Shown: positions 19,056 through 28,163, counted from the stretch's first letter. The stretch is DNA of 64,000 bases from Flavobacterium sp. TAB 87 (GCF_001529295.1 NZ_LLWK01000038.1:310001-374000), one strand, 5' to 3'. Numbers and translations are program-made. The notes: generated from the letters alone by a model not told the origin.

Positions 19056-19091
19056 AAAAAAAGCTGCATTACTTAGTAATGCAGCCTTTAA
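19056..19091 (-). terminator. Terminator of the CDGSH gene
   Basis: GCTGCATTACT (19063-19073) pairs perfectly with AGTAATGCAGC (19075-19085), with a T tract on the minus-strand side. Confidence 0.85.
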
Positions 19092-19117
19092 TTTATTTGA
19101 TAAGAAAACAAACGTTC

Positions 19118-19345
19118 TTATTTGGTTTTTAATGGTGGTAATTCAAATGCAACTGCATCGTGCTCAAAACCATTTCGGTGTGAACCATCGCAAAAAGGTT
19201 TGTTTGCAGATAATCCGCAACGACATAGACCTAAAGCTTTTCTTCCTTGCAAGTTGTAAACATTTCCGTTGGCATCGGTAATTTCGAAATCACCGTCTAT
19301 TTTTATAGATCCGTTTTTATTGATCGTCAGTTTTGTTGTGCTCAT
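19118..19345 (-). CDS. CDGSH iron-sulfur domain protein
   Basis: A 75-residue protein binding a redox-active 2Fe-2S cluster through three cysteines and one histidine. The signature CRCGLSANKPFCDGSH is complete, followed by the usual GF. The N-terminus (KLTINKNGSIKIDGDFEI) is a short beta-rich region seen in bacterial single-CDGSH proteins. Partner unknown. It has its own terminator and is probably transcribed alone. Confidence 0.93.
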   Translation of the reverse strand: MSTTKLTINKNGSIKIDGDFEITDANGNVYNLQGRKALGLCRCGLSANKPFCDGSHRNGFEHDAVAFELPPLKTK

Positions 19346-19438
19346 AATATATTGGTGTTTTAAACAAAGATTGAAAATATATCACGAAGAATGTAAAACC
19401 AGCAGTAGTTTAAAATAATTCTAATTTAAAGTTGTTGT

Positions 19439-19563
19439 TTCGCGTTTTTGTCGCAGAGATGCTAAAAGGTTTGACAAAGAATCCCGCAGTTACTTTTGAA
19501 ATCTGAATGCACTAAAATGAATACATGCTAGATTTATAGAAAAAACTCTGGTGAAGCGCTGTG
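19439..19563. repeat. Decayed intergenic repeat, copy 2
   Basis: Carries GCAGAGATGCTAAAAGG and, running into the next gene's 3' end, TTAACTTTGC-GCGCTTTG words like those at 17949-18060. No gene is visible here. Confidence 0.35.
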
Positions 19564-19986
19564 TTAACTTTGCCGCGCTTTGTGTAATGTCAAGCGTTTT
19601 TCACAACAATAATAAGCAATTCCACCCGAAAAATATAAAAAGACGTCAATCCAATCTGCGGTATATCTTGAATTAATTTGGGGAAGATAATATTCGAAAT
19701 AAATTGAATAAAAGCAAGTCATTACAATGACAAAAACAATAGAGAGCGTAAAAAAAGGATCTTTTTTCAGGAGTCGAATCGCGAATGTAATCGCACCTAG
19801 GACTAGCGGAAGACACAGCAAATCGTTGACATAATTATTGATCAATGCTGGCAAAACTATAGCTTGTTTTTGCAGTAGATAAATTGTCGAAGCGATAAGC
19901 GCCATTGCCAAATAAGCAATCCTTCCATAGTTGGGAAAATTAGATTTTTTTGTAAAAATTGCGACTTTTGAATTTTTTTCAAGCAT
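19564..19986 (-). CDS. Small integral membrane protein, function unknown
   Basis: A 140-residue protein with about four hydrophobic segments (near 22-40, 56-72, 77-98 and 110-128). A conserved-looking segment YYLPQINSRYTADWIDVFLYF precedes the last membrane pass, a feature I associate with a family of small Bacteroidota membrane proteins without assigned function. It begins 12 bases after the zinc-ribbon gene on the same strand, so the two form a likely operon. I cannot assign a role. Confidence 0.6.
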   Translation of the reverse strand: MLEKNSKVAIFTKKSNFPNYGRIAYLAMALIASTIYLLQKQAIVLPALINNYVNDLLCLPLVLGAITFAIRLLKKDPFFTLSIVFVIVMTCFYSIYFEYYLPQINSRYTADWIDVFLYFSGGIAYYCCEKRLTLHKARQS

Positions 19987-19998
19987 TTTTATTTCACT

Positions 19999-20310
19999 TT
20001 AACCCGCTGCTGATGCGATGAGTGCTGCAATGAATCCACCAAAAACCATGGCGAAGAACGTCCAAATTGCATCAGCAGTTTGAAAAACAGAACGTATGAA
20101 ACCATTTTTGTGCGTTGCTCCTTTTTTTAGGAATGTACTAATTCGGCTTGGTTCTTCTTTTTCTTTTTCAACTATTTTTTGCTGAATTTTCTTTTCGTTT
20201 TCGATTTTGCGCTTCAGAACCAAATCTAATATAGCGCCACAGTTGCTGCAATTTTCCTTATTTAAATTAATGGTATTGCACTCCAAACACTTGATATACG
20301 ATTTACTCAT
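19999..20310 (-). CDS. Zinc-ribbon membrane protein
   Basis: A 103-residue protein. The N-terminus has two CxxC-type pairs (IKCLECNTI and ENCSNCGAI), forming a zinc ribbon. A charged helix (about 30-60) follows, and then a hydrophobic segment at the C-terminus (TFFAMVFGGFIAALIASA). It may tether a zinc-binding head to the membrane. It forms a two-gene unit with the downstream membrane protein. Function unknown. Confidence 0.65.
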   Translation of the reverse strand: MSKSYIKCLECNTINLNKENCSNCGAILDLVLKRKIENEKKIQQKIVEKEKEEPSRISTFLKKGATHKNGFIRSVFQTADAIWTFFAMVFGGFIAALIASAAG

Positions 20311-20556
20311 AAATTATGTATTCTAAATTCTTTTAAATGTTTTTTTGCAACAGCCGACAGTCGCAATTTAAATGAGATTCAATCTTTTTTTTGAACTACA
20401 TTCAAAGTTAGGGAATAATACTCGTTTGACGAGAGCGGATCAGAAATTGCTGGATTTTTATGAGCAAGAGAATGCCGAGTTTTATCGAAAACCGTATCTT
20501 TTCTAGTTCAGAAAAAGGTGTTATTAAAGAAAATTTGAGAAAATGGACGAGCAACC

Positions 20557-20635
20557 CTAGCCCAGATAGAAGTGAAAATCCTTTTGTGGCGGGGTTCGCC
20601 ACAAAAGATTGTAGCGGATAGCTGGAATAGCTCCT
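20557..20635 (+). repeat. Dispersed structured repeat, copy B
   Basis: Same layout as copies A and C: CTAGCCCAGATAGAAG, ATCCTTTTGTGGC, a short GGGGTTC tip, GCCACAAAAGAT and GATAGCTGGAATAGCTCC. The tip of the central stem (GTGGC/GCCAC) differs completely from copy A but still pairs. It lies in the 384-base gap upstream of metG, which otherwise holds only the metG -7 element. Confidence 0.75.
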
Positions 20636-20667
20636 TAAAAAACTTTAAAACTCTCGTTTCTATTGCT

Positions 20668-20675
20668 TATTTTTG
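20668..20675 (+). promoter_or_regulatory. -7 promoter element for metG
   Basis: TATTTTTG, 19 bases before the metG ATG. Confidence 0.6.
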
Positions 20676-20694
20676 CACTCAATAAAATTGAAAA

Positions 20695-22785
20695 ATGATA
20701 CAAAATCCGGATCGAGGCAACGCCGAATCGCGCGAAGCTAAAAGATATACCATTACTGCTGCTTTACCGTATACGAACGGGCCGATTCATATTGGACATT
20801 TGGCGGGCGTTTACGTGCCAGCCGATATTTATTCGCGCTATTTGCGTTTGCAAGGAAAAGATGTTGCGTTCATTTGCGGAAGCGATGAACACGGTGTGGC
20901 TATTTCGATGAAAGCTAAAAAAGAAGGCATTACGCCACAGCAAGTTATTGATAAATACGACGGTATTATTAGAAAATCGTTTATTGACTTCGGAATTTCA
21001 TTTGATAATTATTCGAGAACTTCGGCTAAAATTCACCATGATACGGCTCAGGAATTTTTTAAAAAATTATACGATAACGGTGATTTCATAGAAGAAGTTA
21101 CGGAACAATTGTATGATGCAAAAGCAGATCAGTTTTTGGCAGATCGTTTTGTGGTAGGAACTTGTCCAAAATGTGGCAACGAAGAAGCATACGGTGACCA
21201 ATGTGAAAAATGTGGTTCGTCTCTGAATGCGACTGATTTAATCAATCCGAAATCGACGATTACAGGTGAAACGCCAGTAATGAAATCGACCAAACATTGG
21301 TTTTTACCTTTGAATGAATACGATTCTTTTTTGAGAGAATGGATTTTGGAAGGTCATAAAAACGACTGGAAACCTAACGTTTACGGTCAAGTAAAATCGT
21401 GGATTGACGGAGGTTTAGAGCCTCGCGCAGTAACGCGTGACCTAGATTGGGGAATTGATGTTCCGGTAGAAGGTGCTGAAGGAAAAAAATTATACGTTTG
21501 GTTTGATGCGCCAATTGGCTACATTTCTTCAACTAAAGAATGGGCAGCTCGCGAAGGAAAAGATTGGGAGCCGTACTGGAAAAATGAAGATACGAAATTG
21601 GTTCATTTTATCGGAAAAGACAATATTGTATTTCATTGCATTATTTTTCCTGCGATGTTGAAAGCCGAGGGAAGTTTTATTTTGCCAGACAATGTGCCTG
21701 CAAATGAATTTTTAAACTTAGAAGGAAATAAATTATCGACTTCTAAAAACTGGGCAGTTTGGTTGCACGAATATTTAGAAGAGTTTCCAGACAAGCAAGA
21801 TGTATTGCGTTATTCGTTAACTTCAAATGCACCTGAATCAAAGGATAATGATTTTACTTGGAAGGATTTTCAAGCTAGAAATAATAACGAATTGGTAGCT
21901 ATTCTTGGAAATTTTATCAATCGTGTGGTAGTTTTAACCAATAAATATTACGACGGATTTATTCCAACTCCAAACGAATTAACGGAAGTAGATGAAACAG
22001 TTTTAGCAGAATTAAAAGCCTATCCTGCCGTGATTTCTAGTTCTATCGAACGCTACCGTTTTCGTGAAGCGTTGGGTGAATTTATGAATGTCGCGCGTAT
22101 CGGAAATAAATATTTGGCCGATGAAGAGCCTTGGAAAGTAATGAAAGACAATCCAGAGCGCGTAAAAACACAAATGTACATTGCATTGCAAATTGCTGCA
22201 GCTTTGAGTGTTTTGGCTGAACCATTTTTGCCATTTACTGCTACAAAATTGAACAAAATATTAAATAACCAAGGGAAATTAACTTGGACAAATGTTAGCG
22301 AATTCGACGAATTGATTCCTTCTGGACATCAAATTGGTGAAGCAGAATTGCTTTTCGCTAAAATTGAAGACGAGGAAATTCAGAAACAAATTGATAAATT
22401 GGAAGCAACAAAAACAGCCAACATAGCCGAGAATAAAAAAGCGGAACCACAAAAAGAATTAATTCAGTTTGAAGATTTTTCTAAAATGGATTTGCGTGTA
22501 GGAACAATATTAGAAGCCGAAAAAATGCCAAAAGCAAACAAATTGTTGGTATTGAAAGTAGATACTGGAATTGATGTTCGTACCATTGTTTCGGGAATTG
22601 CCGAAAGTTTTAAACCCGAAGATATTATTGGCAAAAAAGTAACCGTTCTAGTGAACCTTGCGCCAAGAGCGTTGCGCGGTGTAGAAAGTCAGGGAATGAT
22701 TTTGATGACTACCAATGCCGAAGGGAAACTGGTTTTTGTGAATCCAGATACGGATGGCGCTGACAATGGCGAAACAATAAATTAA
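20695..22785 (+). CDS. metG: Methionine-tRNA ligase
   Basis: Charges initiator and elongator tRNA-Met. The 696-residue class I synthetase has the HIGH motif at residues 32-35 (PIHIGHLAG) and a zinc knuckle with two CxxC pairs (CPKCG, CEKCG near residue 160). The KMSKS loop appears as KLSTS at residues 346-350. The C-terminal ~110 residues form the EMAP/Trbp-like tRNA-binding OB fold ([16 protein letters not shown]), as in E. coli MetG, which supports dimerisation. The start is supported by the -7 element just upstream. It is transcribed alone, with a hairpin downstream. Confidence 0.97.
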   Translation: MIQNPDRGNAESREAKRYTITAALPYTNGPIHIGHLAGVYVPADIYSRYLRLQGKDVAFICGSDEHGVAISMKAKKEGITPQQVIDKYDGIIRKSFIDFGISFDNYSRTSAKIHHDTAQEFFKKLYDNGDFIEEVTEQLYDAKADQFLADRFVVGTCPKCGNEEAYGDQCEKCGSSLNATDLINPKSTITGETPVMKSTKHWFLPLNEYDSFLREWILEGHKNDWKPNVYGQVKSWIDGGLEPRAVTRDLDWGIDVPVEGAEGKKLYVWFDAPIGYISSTKEWAAREGKDWEPYWKNEDTKLVHFIGKDNIVFHCIIFPAMLKAEGSFILPDNVPANEFLNLEGNKLSTSKNWAVWLHEYLEEFPDKQDVLRYSLTSNAPESKDNDFTWKDFQARNNNELVAILGNFINRVVVLTNKYYDGFIPTPNELTEVDETVLAELKAYPAVISSSIERYRFREALGEFMNVARIGNKYLADEEPWKVMKDNPERVKTQMYIALQIAAALSVLAEPFLPFTATKLNKILNNQGKLTWTNVSEFDELIPSGHQIGEAELLFAKIEDEEIQKQIDKLEATKTANIAENKKAEPQKELIQFEDFSKMDLRVGTILEAEKMPKANKLLVLKVDTGIDVRTIVSGIAESFKPEDIIGKKVTVLVNLAPRALRGVESQGMILMTTNAEGKLVFVNPDTDGADNGETIN

Positions 22786-22813
22786 ATTTTATAGTTTTTA
22801 AATAAAATAAGCA

Positions 22814-22845
22814 ACAGTCGTTTCATACCATTTGAAGCGACTGTT
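22814..22845 (+). terminator. Terminator after metG
   Basis: AACAGTCGTTTCA pairs with TGAAGCGACTGTT around a 6-base loop and is followed by TTCGTTTT. Confidence 0.7.
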
Positions 22846-22950
22846 TCGTTTTAAACGCATAGCAATATCGGCTATAGAAAAACTATAGTAATTTAAGTAA
22901 AAATGAATTTTCAATTTATTAGAACCTGAAACTACGTAATGTAAAAAATA

Positions 22951-23841
22951 ATGACAAACTCGAAACCAAGAGCAGCGCTGGCCATTGGCATCCTTTGCAT
23001 CTCCATTTTTCCAACATTGGTCAAATTGAATTTAACGCCTGGATTAATTTCGGCTTTTTACAGAATGACCTTTTCAATCTTGCTGCTGTTGCCATATGTG
23101 CTTTTGACCAAAAAACTCAATATGCCTTCAGTAAAAATGATTGTATTGTCGGTTTTGTGCGGAATAATTTTTGCTTCAGATGTTGCCGTTTGGAATATCG
23201 CTATTCAAGAATCTAGTGCCACTCAAGCCTCTTTATTAACCAACTTATCTCCCGTTTGGGTGGGAATAGGTTCCTTTTTATTCTTGACCAACAAACCCAA
23301 ACGCAACTTTTGGCTCGGAACCTTAGTTGCAATTTTTGGGATGGTCACTTTTGTGGGTTTTCATTTTTTTGCCAATCTCGATTTTGACCGTGCTTTTCTT
23401 TTGGCCGTTTTATCTGGAATGTTATATGCTGTTTATTTATTGGTCAGCAAAAATATTTTGTCTGAAGTTGATGTACTCTCGTTTATGACGTTGAGTTTAA
23501 TAGCATCTTCCATTTATTTGGGATTTGTCTGTTGGATTGCCAACGAACCTTTTAGCGGGTTTTCTAATGCGGGTTGGGGCGTTCTGGTTATTCAAGCGGT
23601 GGTTTGTCAATTGGCTGCTTGGTTGTTGATCAGTTACGCGACACAGAATATGCGTGCCACAAGAGTTTCTTTAAGTTTGTTGGGACAAGCTATTTTGACG
23701 GCTATTTTGGCGTGGTTGTTTCTGGATGAACAAATTACCCTTCAAATGATTGTCGGCGGAATTATTTTACTTTTCGGAATTCGAATCACCTTTTTTGAGG
23801 CACCAATTTCTTTAAAAAGTATTTTTTCGAAGAAGGAATAA
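22951..23841 (+). CDS. EamA/DMT family transporter
   Basis: A 296-residue inner-membrane protein with about ten hydrophobic helices in two EamA repeats, the layout of the drug/metabolite transporter superfamily (RhaT/YdcZ type). Recognisable features are SAFYRMTFSILLLLPY in the first repeat and LSLLGQAILTAILAWLFLDE in the second. The substrate cannot be predicted; members export amino acids, nucleosides or other metabolites. It stands alone on the plus strand. Confidence 0.85.
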   Translation: MTNSKPRAALAIGILCISIFPTLVKLNLTPGLISAFYRMTFSILLLLPYVLLTKKLNMPSVKMIVLSVLCGIIFASDVAVWNIAIQESSATQASLLTNLSPVWVGIGSFLFLTNKPKRNFWLGTLVAIFGMVTFVGFHFFANLDFDRAFLLAVLSGMLYAVYLLVSKNILSEVDVLSFMTLSLIASSIYLGFVCWIANEPFSGFSNAGWGVLVIQAVVCQLAAWLLISYATQNMRATRVSLSLLGQAILTAILAWLFLDEQITLQMIVGGIILLFGIRITFFEAPISLKSIFSKKE

Positions 23842-24138
23842 ACTTGCGAAGGTTACGCGGATTTTACTCCGTTTTATCAAACAAATAAAAACATAGGGTA
23901 TGTGCAAAAAAGAATCTAATTAGAGAAATATATTTCTTTAACATAGATTACTATCCACCTTTAAAAATATGAAACACCTAAAACTAGGCTAAAGAAAGCT
24001 ATGTCCCTATATGTTAGAAATAAGCTCTAAAGCAAACTCTCTTATTCCACTTAAAATAATGTGAAAGTCACTTTCTAATTCGTTTGTTTTAATTGATTTT
24101 CTTACTTTAGAGAAAAATCAAAAATCCCACCTTTATAT
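23842..24138 (+). promoter_or_regulatory. Intergenic region with a weak candidate promoter
   Basis: No gene is seen here. Near the right end, TTTG at 24083-24086 and TACTTTAG at 24103-24110 are spaced 16 bases apart and could be the promoter of the HAD gene; the -7 element deviates at one key base. The remainder is AT-rich without repeats that I can recognise. Confidence 0.35.
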
Positions 24139-24840
24139 ATGACAGCTAGAATTCCAAATTTAAAAGTAATTGCTTTTGATGCCGACGATACTTTATTTGT
24201 AAATGAACCCTATTTTCAGCAAACCGAAGAAAAATTTTGTGCTTTGATGGAAGATTATCTGTCGCATCAAGGTCTGTCGCAAGAATTGTTTAAAACAGAA
24301 ATCGCAAATTTACCTTTGTATGGTTACGGCATTAAAGGGTATATTCTATCGATGATCGAAGCGGCGATTAGTATTTCTAATAGTACGATTCCGATTGAAG
24401 TGGTCTCTAAAATCATGCAGTACGGAAAAGAATTGCTAGACAAACCTATCGAATTGTTAGAAGGTGTCGAAGAAACATTGCAAGCATTACATGGAAAATA
24501 CAAGTTGGTTGTGGCGACCAAAGGTGACCTCAAAGACCAACACAGCAAATTGCACCGTTCTGGTTTGGGCGCTTATTTTCACCATATCGAAGTAATGTCG
24601 GACAAAAAAGAGATGGATTACGAGAAGTTACTTAAACGTCTTGATATCCAACCAAATGAATTTTTAATGATTGGCAATTCGCTAAAATCAGATGTTTTAC
24701 CTGTTTTAGAAATTGGAGGTTCGGCAGTTCACATTCCTTTTCATACCACTTGGGAGCACGAAAAAATCAATCATAAAGTAGTGCATGAAAATTTCAAGAC
24801 ATTACCTAATGTAACAGCCGTTTTATCTTTATTTACATAA
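24139..24840 (+). CDS. HAD family hydrolase, YjjG-like
   Basis: A 233-residue haloacid dehalogenase-type phosphatase. Motif I is FDADDTLF with nucleophile D14 and acid D16. Motif II is VVATKGD (threonine), motif III is the lysine in SDKKEMDYEKLL, and motif IV is MIGNSLKSDVLP. The helical cap between motifs I and II suits a small phosphorylated substrate such as a nucleotide or sugar phosphate. Similarity is to the YjjG/phosphoglycolate-like group, but the substrate is not readable. It is a single-gene unit. Confidence 0.85.
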   Translation: MTARIPNLKVIAFDADDTLFVNEPYFQQTEEKFCALMEDYLSHQGLSQELFKTEIANLPLYGYGIKGYILSMIEAAISISNSTIPIEVVSKIMQYGKELLDKPIELLEGVEETLQALHGKYKLVVATKGDLKDQHSKLHRSGLGAYFHHIEVMSDKKEMDYEKLLKRLDIQPNEFLMIGNSLKSDVLPVLEIGGSAVHIPFHTTWEHEKINHKVVHENFKTLPNVTAVLSLFT

Positions 24841-24924
24841 ATAGTAAAGTATCGCAACTTTTAAAAATTTAATTTTCAAAAGTTAAAGTTTATTTAGAAT
24901 GCATAAAAATAAGATTAATTATTT

Positions 24925-24932
24925 TATATTTG
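24925..24932 (+). promoter_or_regulatory. -7 promoter element for the Cys-rich small protein
   Basis: TATATTTG, 23 bases upstream of the TTG start at 24956. Confidence 0.6.
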
Positions 24933-24955
24933 CCTTATAATTAAAGCAATAGATT

Positions 24956-25159
24956 TTGAGCAAGAAAGAAAAATCAAAAGACAAGGATAAATCGTCCGAC
25001 AAGAAAAAAGAAAAGAAAAAGGATAAAAAGACAGAACTTCTTGGCGAGATGAAAAAATCCGATAAATGCAAATCGACTTGTTGTGAAAAATATAAAAAGA
25101 GCGAAAAAAAGCGCTGTTCAAGATGCCCAATGTTCGATTTAATCGAGAAAGTAGCGTAA
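24956..25159 (+). CDS. Small Lys- and Cys-rich protein with a TTG start
   Basis: A 67-residue protein. The first half is almost all lysine, aspartate and serine. The second half holds six cysteines in a compact pattern (KCKSTCCEKYKK then RCSRCPMFD), which suggests a metal site or disulfide knuckle. No ATG fits: the frame is closed by a TAG at 24950, leaving TTG at 24956 (or ATT at 24953) as the start. A -7 element upstream and a strong terminator at 25177 bracket it as an independent gene. I have the impression of similar small proteins in other Flavobacteriaceae; function unknown. Confidence 0.7.
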   Translation: MSKKEKSKDKDKSSDKKKEKKKDKKTELLGEMKKSDKCKSTCCEKYKKSEKKRCSRCPMFDLIEKVA

Positions 25160-25176
25160 TAAAACATAAGTACATT

Positions 25177-25208
25177 AAAAAGTCCGCACCATTGGTTCGG
25201 ACTTTTTT
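25177..25208 (+). terminator. Terminator after the Cys-rich small protein gene
   Basis: AAAAGTCCG pairs with CGGACTTTT, with inner pairing ACC/GGT and a T tail. Confidence 0.9.
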
Positions 25209-25230
25209 GTTCTGGAAATCTGTAAAAGCA

Positions 25231-25265
25231 AAAAACCTCGCAATCAAAAGATTACGAGGTTTTTA
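25231..25265 (-). terminator. Probable original tRNA-Leu terminator, displaced by the element
   Basis: AACCTCG...CGAGGTT stem followed by T's when read on the minus strand, directly next to the left copy of the tRNA 3' end. It is a near-copy of the hairpin at 45651-45684. In the uninterrupted chromosome it would have followed the tRNA-Leu gene directly. Confidence 0.75.
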
Positions 25266-25283
25266 AGTACCCGGAGCCGGAGT
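25261..25283. repeat. Attachment site attL (23-bp direct repeat)
   Basis: Identical over 23 bases to 45681-45703. It contains the last bases of the tRNA-Leu acceptor and T-arm half (CCGGAGCCGGAGT) plus TTTTAAGTAC. Sequence identity stops abruptly at 25284, where the element begins. Confidence 0.9.
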
Positions 25284-25332
25284 ACCATAATTTTTTAATT
25301 GATTTTATCTGTTTTTAACTTGCTTTTATTAC

Positions 25333-25340
25333 TATATTTG
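25333..25340 (+). promoter_or_regulatory. -7 promoter element for the integrase
   Basis: TATATTTG inside the element, 50 bases from attL. It leaves a ~105-base leader before the integrase ATG that includes the CCACCC repeats. Confidence 0.55.
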
Positions 25341-25403
25341 CGCTAAACAAAGTTCGAATTTGATTTTTTCATATGATTTTTTTCATTTTAAATTCAAATT
25401 TAG

Positions 25404-25424
25404 CCACCCTTTTGACCACCCTTT
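25404..25424. repeat. Candidate integrase arm-type sites, left
   Basis: Two direct copies of CCACCCTTT at 12-base spacing. The same doublet, same spacing and orientation, recurs just inside attR at 45623-45642. G/C-rich words in an AT-rich leader suggest protein binding. Confidence 0.6.
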
Positions 25425-25451
25425 ATTTTAATTTAATTCGTTTTAACTCGA

Positions 25452-26672
25452 ATGAAAGTAATTTTTGAACTAAGAAAAGAGAAAGCTACAGCAAATGGAC
25501 TAATACCAATTCAATTTGTTATTAGAGCTGAAGGAATAAGAATAAGAAAAAATGCAGGTTTTAGCACCAAAGAATCATACTGGACAGGTTCGCGTGTAAA
25601 GCCAAATTTGAAAAAGGAAGAAGATAACAATTACCAATTCATTAATGATGAATTACAAAAAATTGAATCTAAAGTGAACGATATTTTTTTCTTTTTCAGA
25701 GCTAATAAAATACCCTTTTCAAAAGACACATTTCTAGAAAAATTTGAATCCAAACAAAGTAATTCAAAGTCAAAAATTGATTTTTTCGAATGTTTTGAGG
25801 AATACTTAACTTCTGGCAAATTATCAAAAGCTTATAATACCATAAAAGCACAAACTACAATAAAGAACTTTTTAAAAATGTTTGAAGATGAAACTGGATT
25901 TATCATCACATTTGAAAAATTAGACGGTTTTTTTTATGAAGAACTAATGAGATACTCTTTTTTAAAAAAAGAAATTAAAAACAATTACTTCGCAAAAATA
26001 ATAGCTGTACTAAAGTCATTTTCAAGATGGGCATTAGACAAAAATTACCACACTAACAGAGAATTCGAGAAATTTAAAGGTATTGAACACGATGTGGATA
26101 TAATTTATCTAACATTCGATGAATTGATGCTACTATATAACCGTGATTTTGAAAACTCTAGATTAAATCATACTAAAGATTTTTATTGTATGGGATGTTT
26201 TACTGGACTTCGATTTTCTGATTTATCTCAACTTCACAAAGCTAATATTACAGAAAACCACATTAACATTTCAATTCAAAAAACCAAAACACAGAATCAC
26301 ATAATCAGTTTAAATAAATACTCTAAACAGATTTTAAGAAAATACAAAGACACCATCTACGAGCCTCTACCAAGTATATCTCAGCAAAAGTTTAATGACT
26401 ACATCAAAGAATGCTGTGAGATTGTCAAAATAAATAAACCTACAACTACAACAGGGTTTACAGGAACGAAGAAGATTCAGAACACAGTACCTAAATATGA
26501 ATTAATCACTAGTCATACTGCACGTAAAACGTTTATAACCAATTCGCTACTATTAGGAATGGAGCCAAAGGCGATTAAAAAAATTGCCAACATAAAGAAA
26601 GATGCTGTTTTGGACAAATACATGAAAATTACGGAAGAATATACAGACGAACAAATGAACAAATGGAATTAA
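25452..26672 (+). CDS. int: Tyrosine recombinase / integrase
   Basis: Catalyses integration and excision at tRNA-Leu. The 406-residue protein has an N-terminal arm-binding domain (about 1-85), a SAM-like core-binding domain (about 105-205) and the catalytic domain. Catalytic residues visible are R254 (TGLRFSDL), K277 or K279, H355 and R358 (SHTARKTF), and the nucleophile Y390 (DKYMKI). The position that is usually His or Trp after the HxxR motif reads N380 (IANIKKD), an unusual substitution. The next ORF overlaps its end by 10 bases. Confidence 0.92.
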   Translation: MKVIFELRKEKATANGLIPIQFVIRAEGIRIRKNAGFSTKESYWTGSRVKPNLKKEEDNNYQFINDELQKIESKVNDIFFFFRANKIPFSKDTFLEKFESKQSNSKSKIDFFECFEEYLTSGKLSKAYNTIKAQTTIKNFLKMFEDETGFIITFEKLDGFFYEELMRYSFLKKEIKNNYFAKIIAVLKSFSRWALDKNYHTNREFEKFKGIEHDVDIIYLTFDELMLLYNRDFENSRLNHTKDFYCMGCFTGLRFSDLSQLHKANITENHINISIQKTKTQNHIISLNKYSKQILRKYKDTIYEPLPSISQQKFNDYIKECCEIVKINKPTTTTGFTGTKKIQNTVPKYELITSHTARKTFITNSLLLGMEPKAIKKIANIKKDAVLDKYMKITEEYTDEQMNKWN

Positions 26673-27613
26673 TCATGTATAAAGATGAACGTAGCTTAAC
26701 AGTCATATTAGAGAAAATCCTTAAAAAAGGAAAAAAATACAATACCATCGATCGTCTTATCTATTTTAAAATTGAGGAAAAAAAATTAAGAAGTATTATA
26801 AATTCGACGGACTTACATGGTTATTGGATAGAGGACTATAAATATGAATTTTTAACTCGATTTAATTATGTTATAGATTCCCTAAAACATACCATCATAC
26901 ATTGTTTTGGATTATATCCTTTTGAAGCTTATTCAAGAACTAAAAAAACTACAATTATTGATAATCCTTTTTTCCTTGGAATTTCCCCTTTTTTATTTCA
27001 CAAAGATGAATGGGTAAACTTTATCATAAATGATATTAAAAAATGCGAAAATATTAACCTCTGTAATATTGAATCAATAATAATAAGCAGTTTAACAGAT
27101 GTTTTATATAGGTTAGGCGAAGATTATTTTTTAATACAACATTCTTATTCTGCAAAAACATTTACAGATTATTCTCCAATTGCATTATTTTCATTACTTG
27201 TAGATGATATTTTTGAATTAATACAAAACAATAAAAATCAAGATTTAAGTATTCTAAAATCAGAAAAGAATGAAACAATATTTAATAAAATTATATTAAG
27301 AGATTATACAACTGGAAATATAATTGATGATATAATTAGAGGGTTTAAAGGAGATAAAGTTCTGTCAGAATACGAAAAACAAGAAATAAGAAAATTTGTT
27401 AGTCATATCTTCCAAAACAGAAAAGGGAAATGTATTGTTTATAAAGAAAATATAGATACAGACTTTATAGCAAACAACATAAAAATTATTAAAAAATCAC
27501 TTACTCCAAAGCGAAATGATGAAATGGCAAATTGGACGAATAAACAAATTAGCGAAATAATACACAGGATAATCCCTAATCATTTTAAACTAAAAACAAT
27601 AGAAAACTACTAA
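26663..27613 (+). CDS. Unknown protein coupled to the integrase
   Basis: A 316-residue protein I do not recognise. It overlaps the integrase stop by 10 bases; an alternative ATG at 26675, two bases after that stop, gives MYKDERSL. The protein is rich in aromatic and charged residues, has no membrane segment or signal peptide, and ends in a lysine-rich region with HRIIPNHFKLKTIE. The coupled position suggests a function in recombination control or element maintenance, but this is only context. No catalytic motif is visible. Confidence 0.7.
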   Translation: MELIMYKDERSLTVILEKILKKGKKYNTIDRLIYFKIEEKKLRSIINSTDLHGYWIEDYKYEFLTRFNYVIDSLKHTIIHCFGLYPFEAYSRTKKTTIIDNPFFLGISPFLFHKDEWVNFIINDIKKCENINLCNIESIIISSLTDVLYRLGEDYFLIQHSYSAKTFTDYSPIALFSLLVDDIFELIQNNKNQDLSILKSEKNETIFNKIILRDYTTGNIIDDIIRGFKGDKVLSEYEKQEIRKFVSHIFQNRKGKCIVYKENIDTDFIANNIKIIKKSLTPKRNDEMANWTNKQISEIIHRIIPNHFKLKTIENY

Positions 27614-27781
27614 AAAACTATAAAAAAGACAGGTTCCTAAAACCAAAATAAAAACAAATAAATATCTATTTTTCAATTAGTTAGACTTAAATTTTAAAGA
27701 TTTTAAAATTTAATGCTTTTTTTATTTTCAATTTTACAGCATTGAAAAAACGATTAATACTAATTAAAAAAAAGTAAAATT

Positions 27782-28063
27782 ATGTCTGTACAATTGTATT
27801 CCCACAGTAAACAAGATTTAGAAAAAGTTGTAGAAATAATTCTCAATAAAATACAAAATTTCCAACTTACAAACACGGCCAAAGAAGCTAAACCCGAAGA
27901 TTTAATTTCCCAAAAAGAAGCTTCAAAGTTTCTAAAAATCTCACTCCCCACAATCATTGCTTGGCGCAACGAAAAAGATTTACCCCATTACAATTATAAT
28001 GGTAGGTATTACTACTCTCCAACAGAACTTCTAGAATATGGAAGAAGAAACAATCATAAATAA
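27782..28063 (+). CDS. Helix-turn-helix protein, excisionase/MerR-like
   Basis: A 93-residue DNA-binding protein. The C-terminal half is a winged HTH_17-type domain: LISQKEASKFLKISLPTIIAWRNEKDLPHYNYNGRYYY in pattern, where the helix pair is followed by an aromatic wing. Such proteins act as excisionases or as regulators in Bacteroidota mobile elements. It sits 168 bases after the integrase-coupled gene, before the replication genes, and is followed by a hairpin. The choice between Xis and regulator cannot be made from sequence. Confidence 0.8.
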   Translation: MSVQLYSHSKQDLEKVVEIILNKIQNFQLTNTAKEAKPEDLISQKEASKFLKISLPTIIAWRNEKDLPHYNYNGRYYYSPTELLEYGRRNNHK

Positions 28064-28067
28064 AAAA

Positions 28068-28103
28068 TAGACGTAAAACACTCACCAAAAGCCTTTACGT
28101 CTA
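28068..28103 (+). terminator. Hairpin after the HTH gene
   Basis: TAGACGTAAA pairs perfectly with TTTACGTCTA around a 16-base loop just after the HTH stop codon. There is no strong T tail, so it may be a weak terminator or an operator. Confidence 0.5.
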
Positions 28104-28163
28104 TAAATGTTTAATCGAAGACAATGCAAATTTAAGCAAAGTTTTCCATATCAAAATAGTTTA

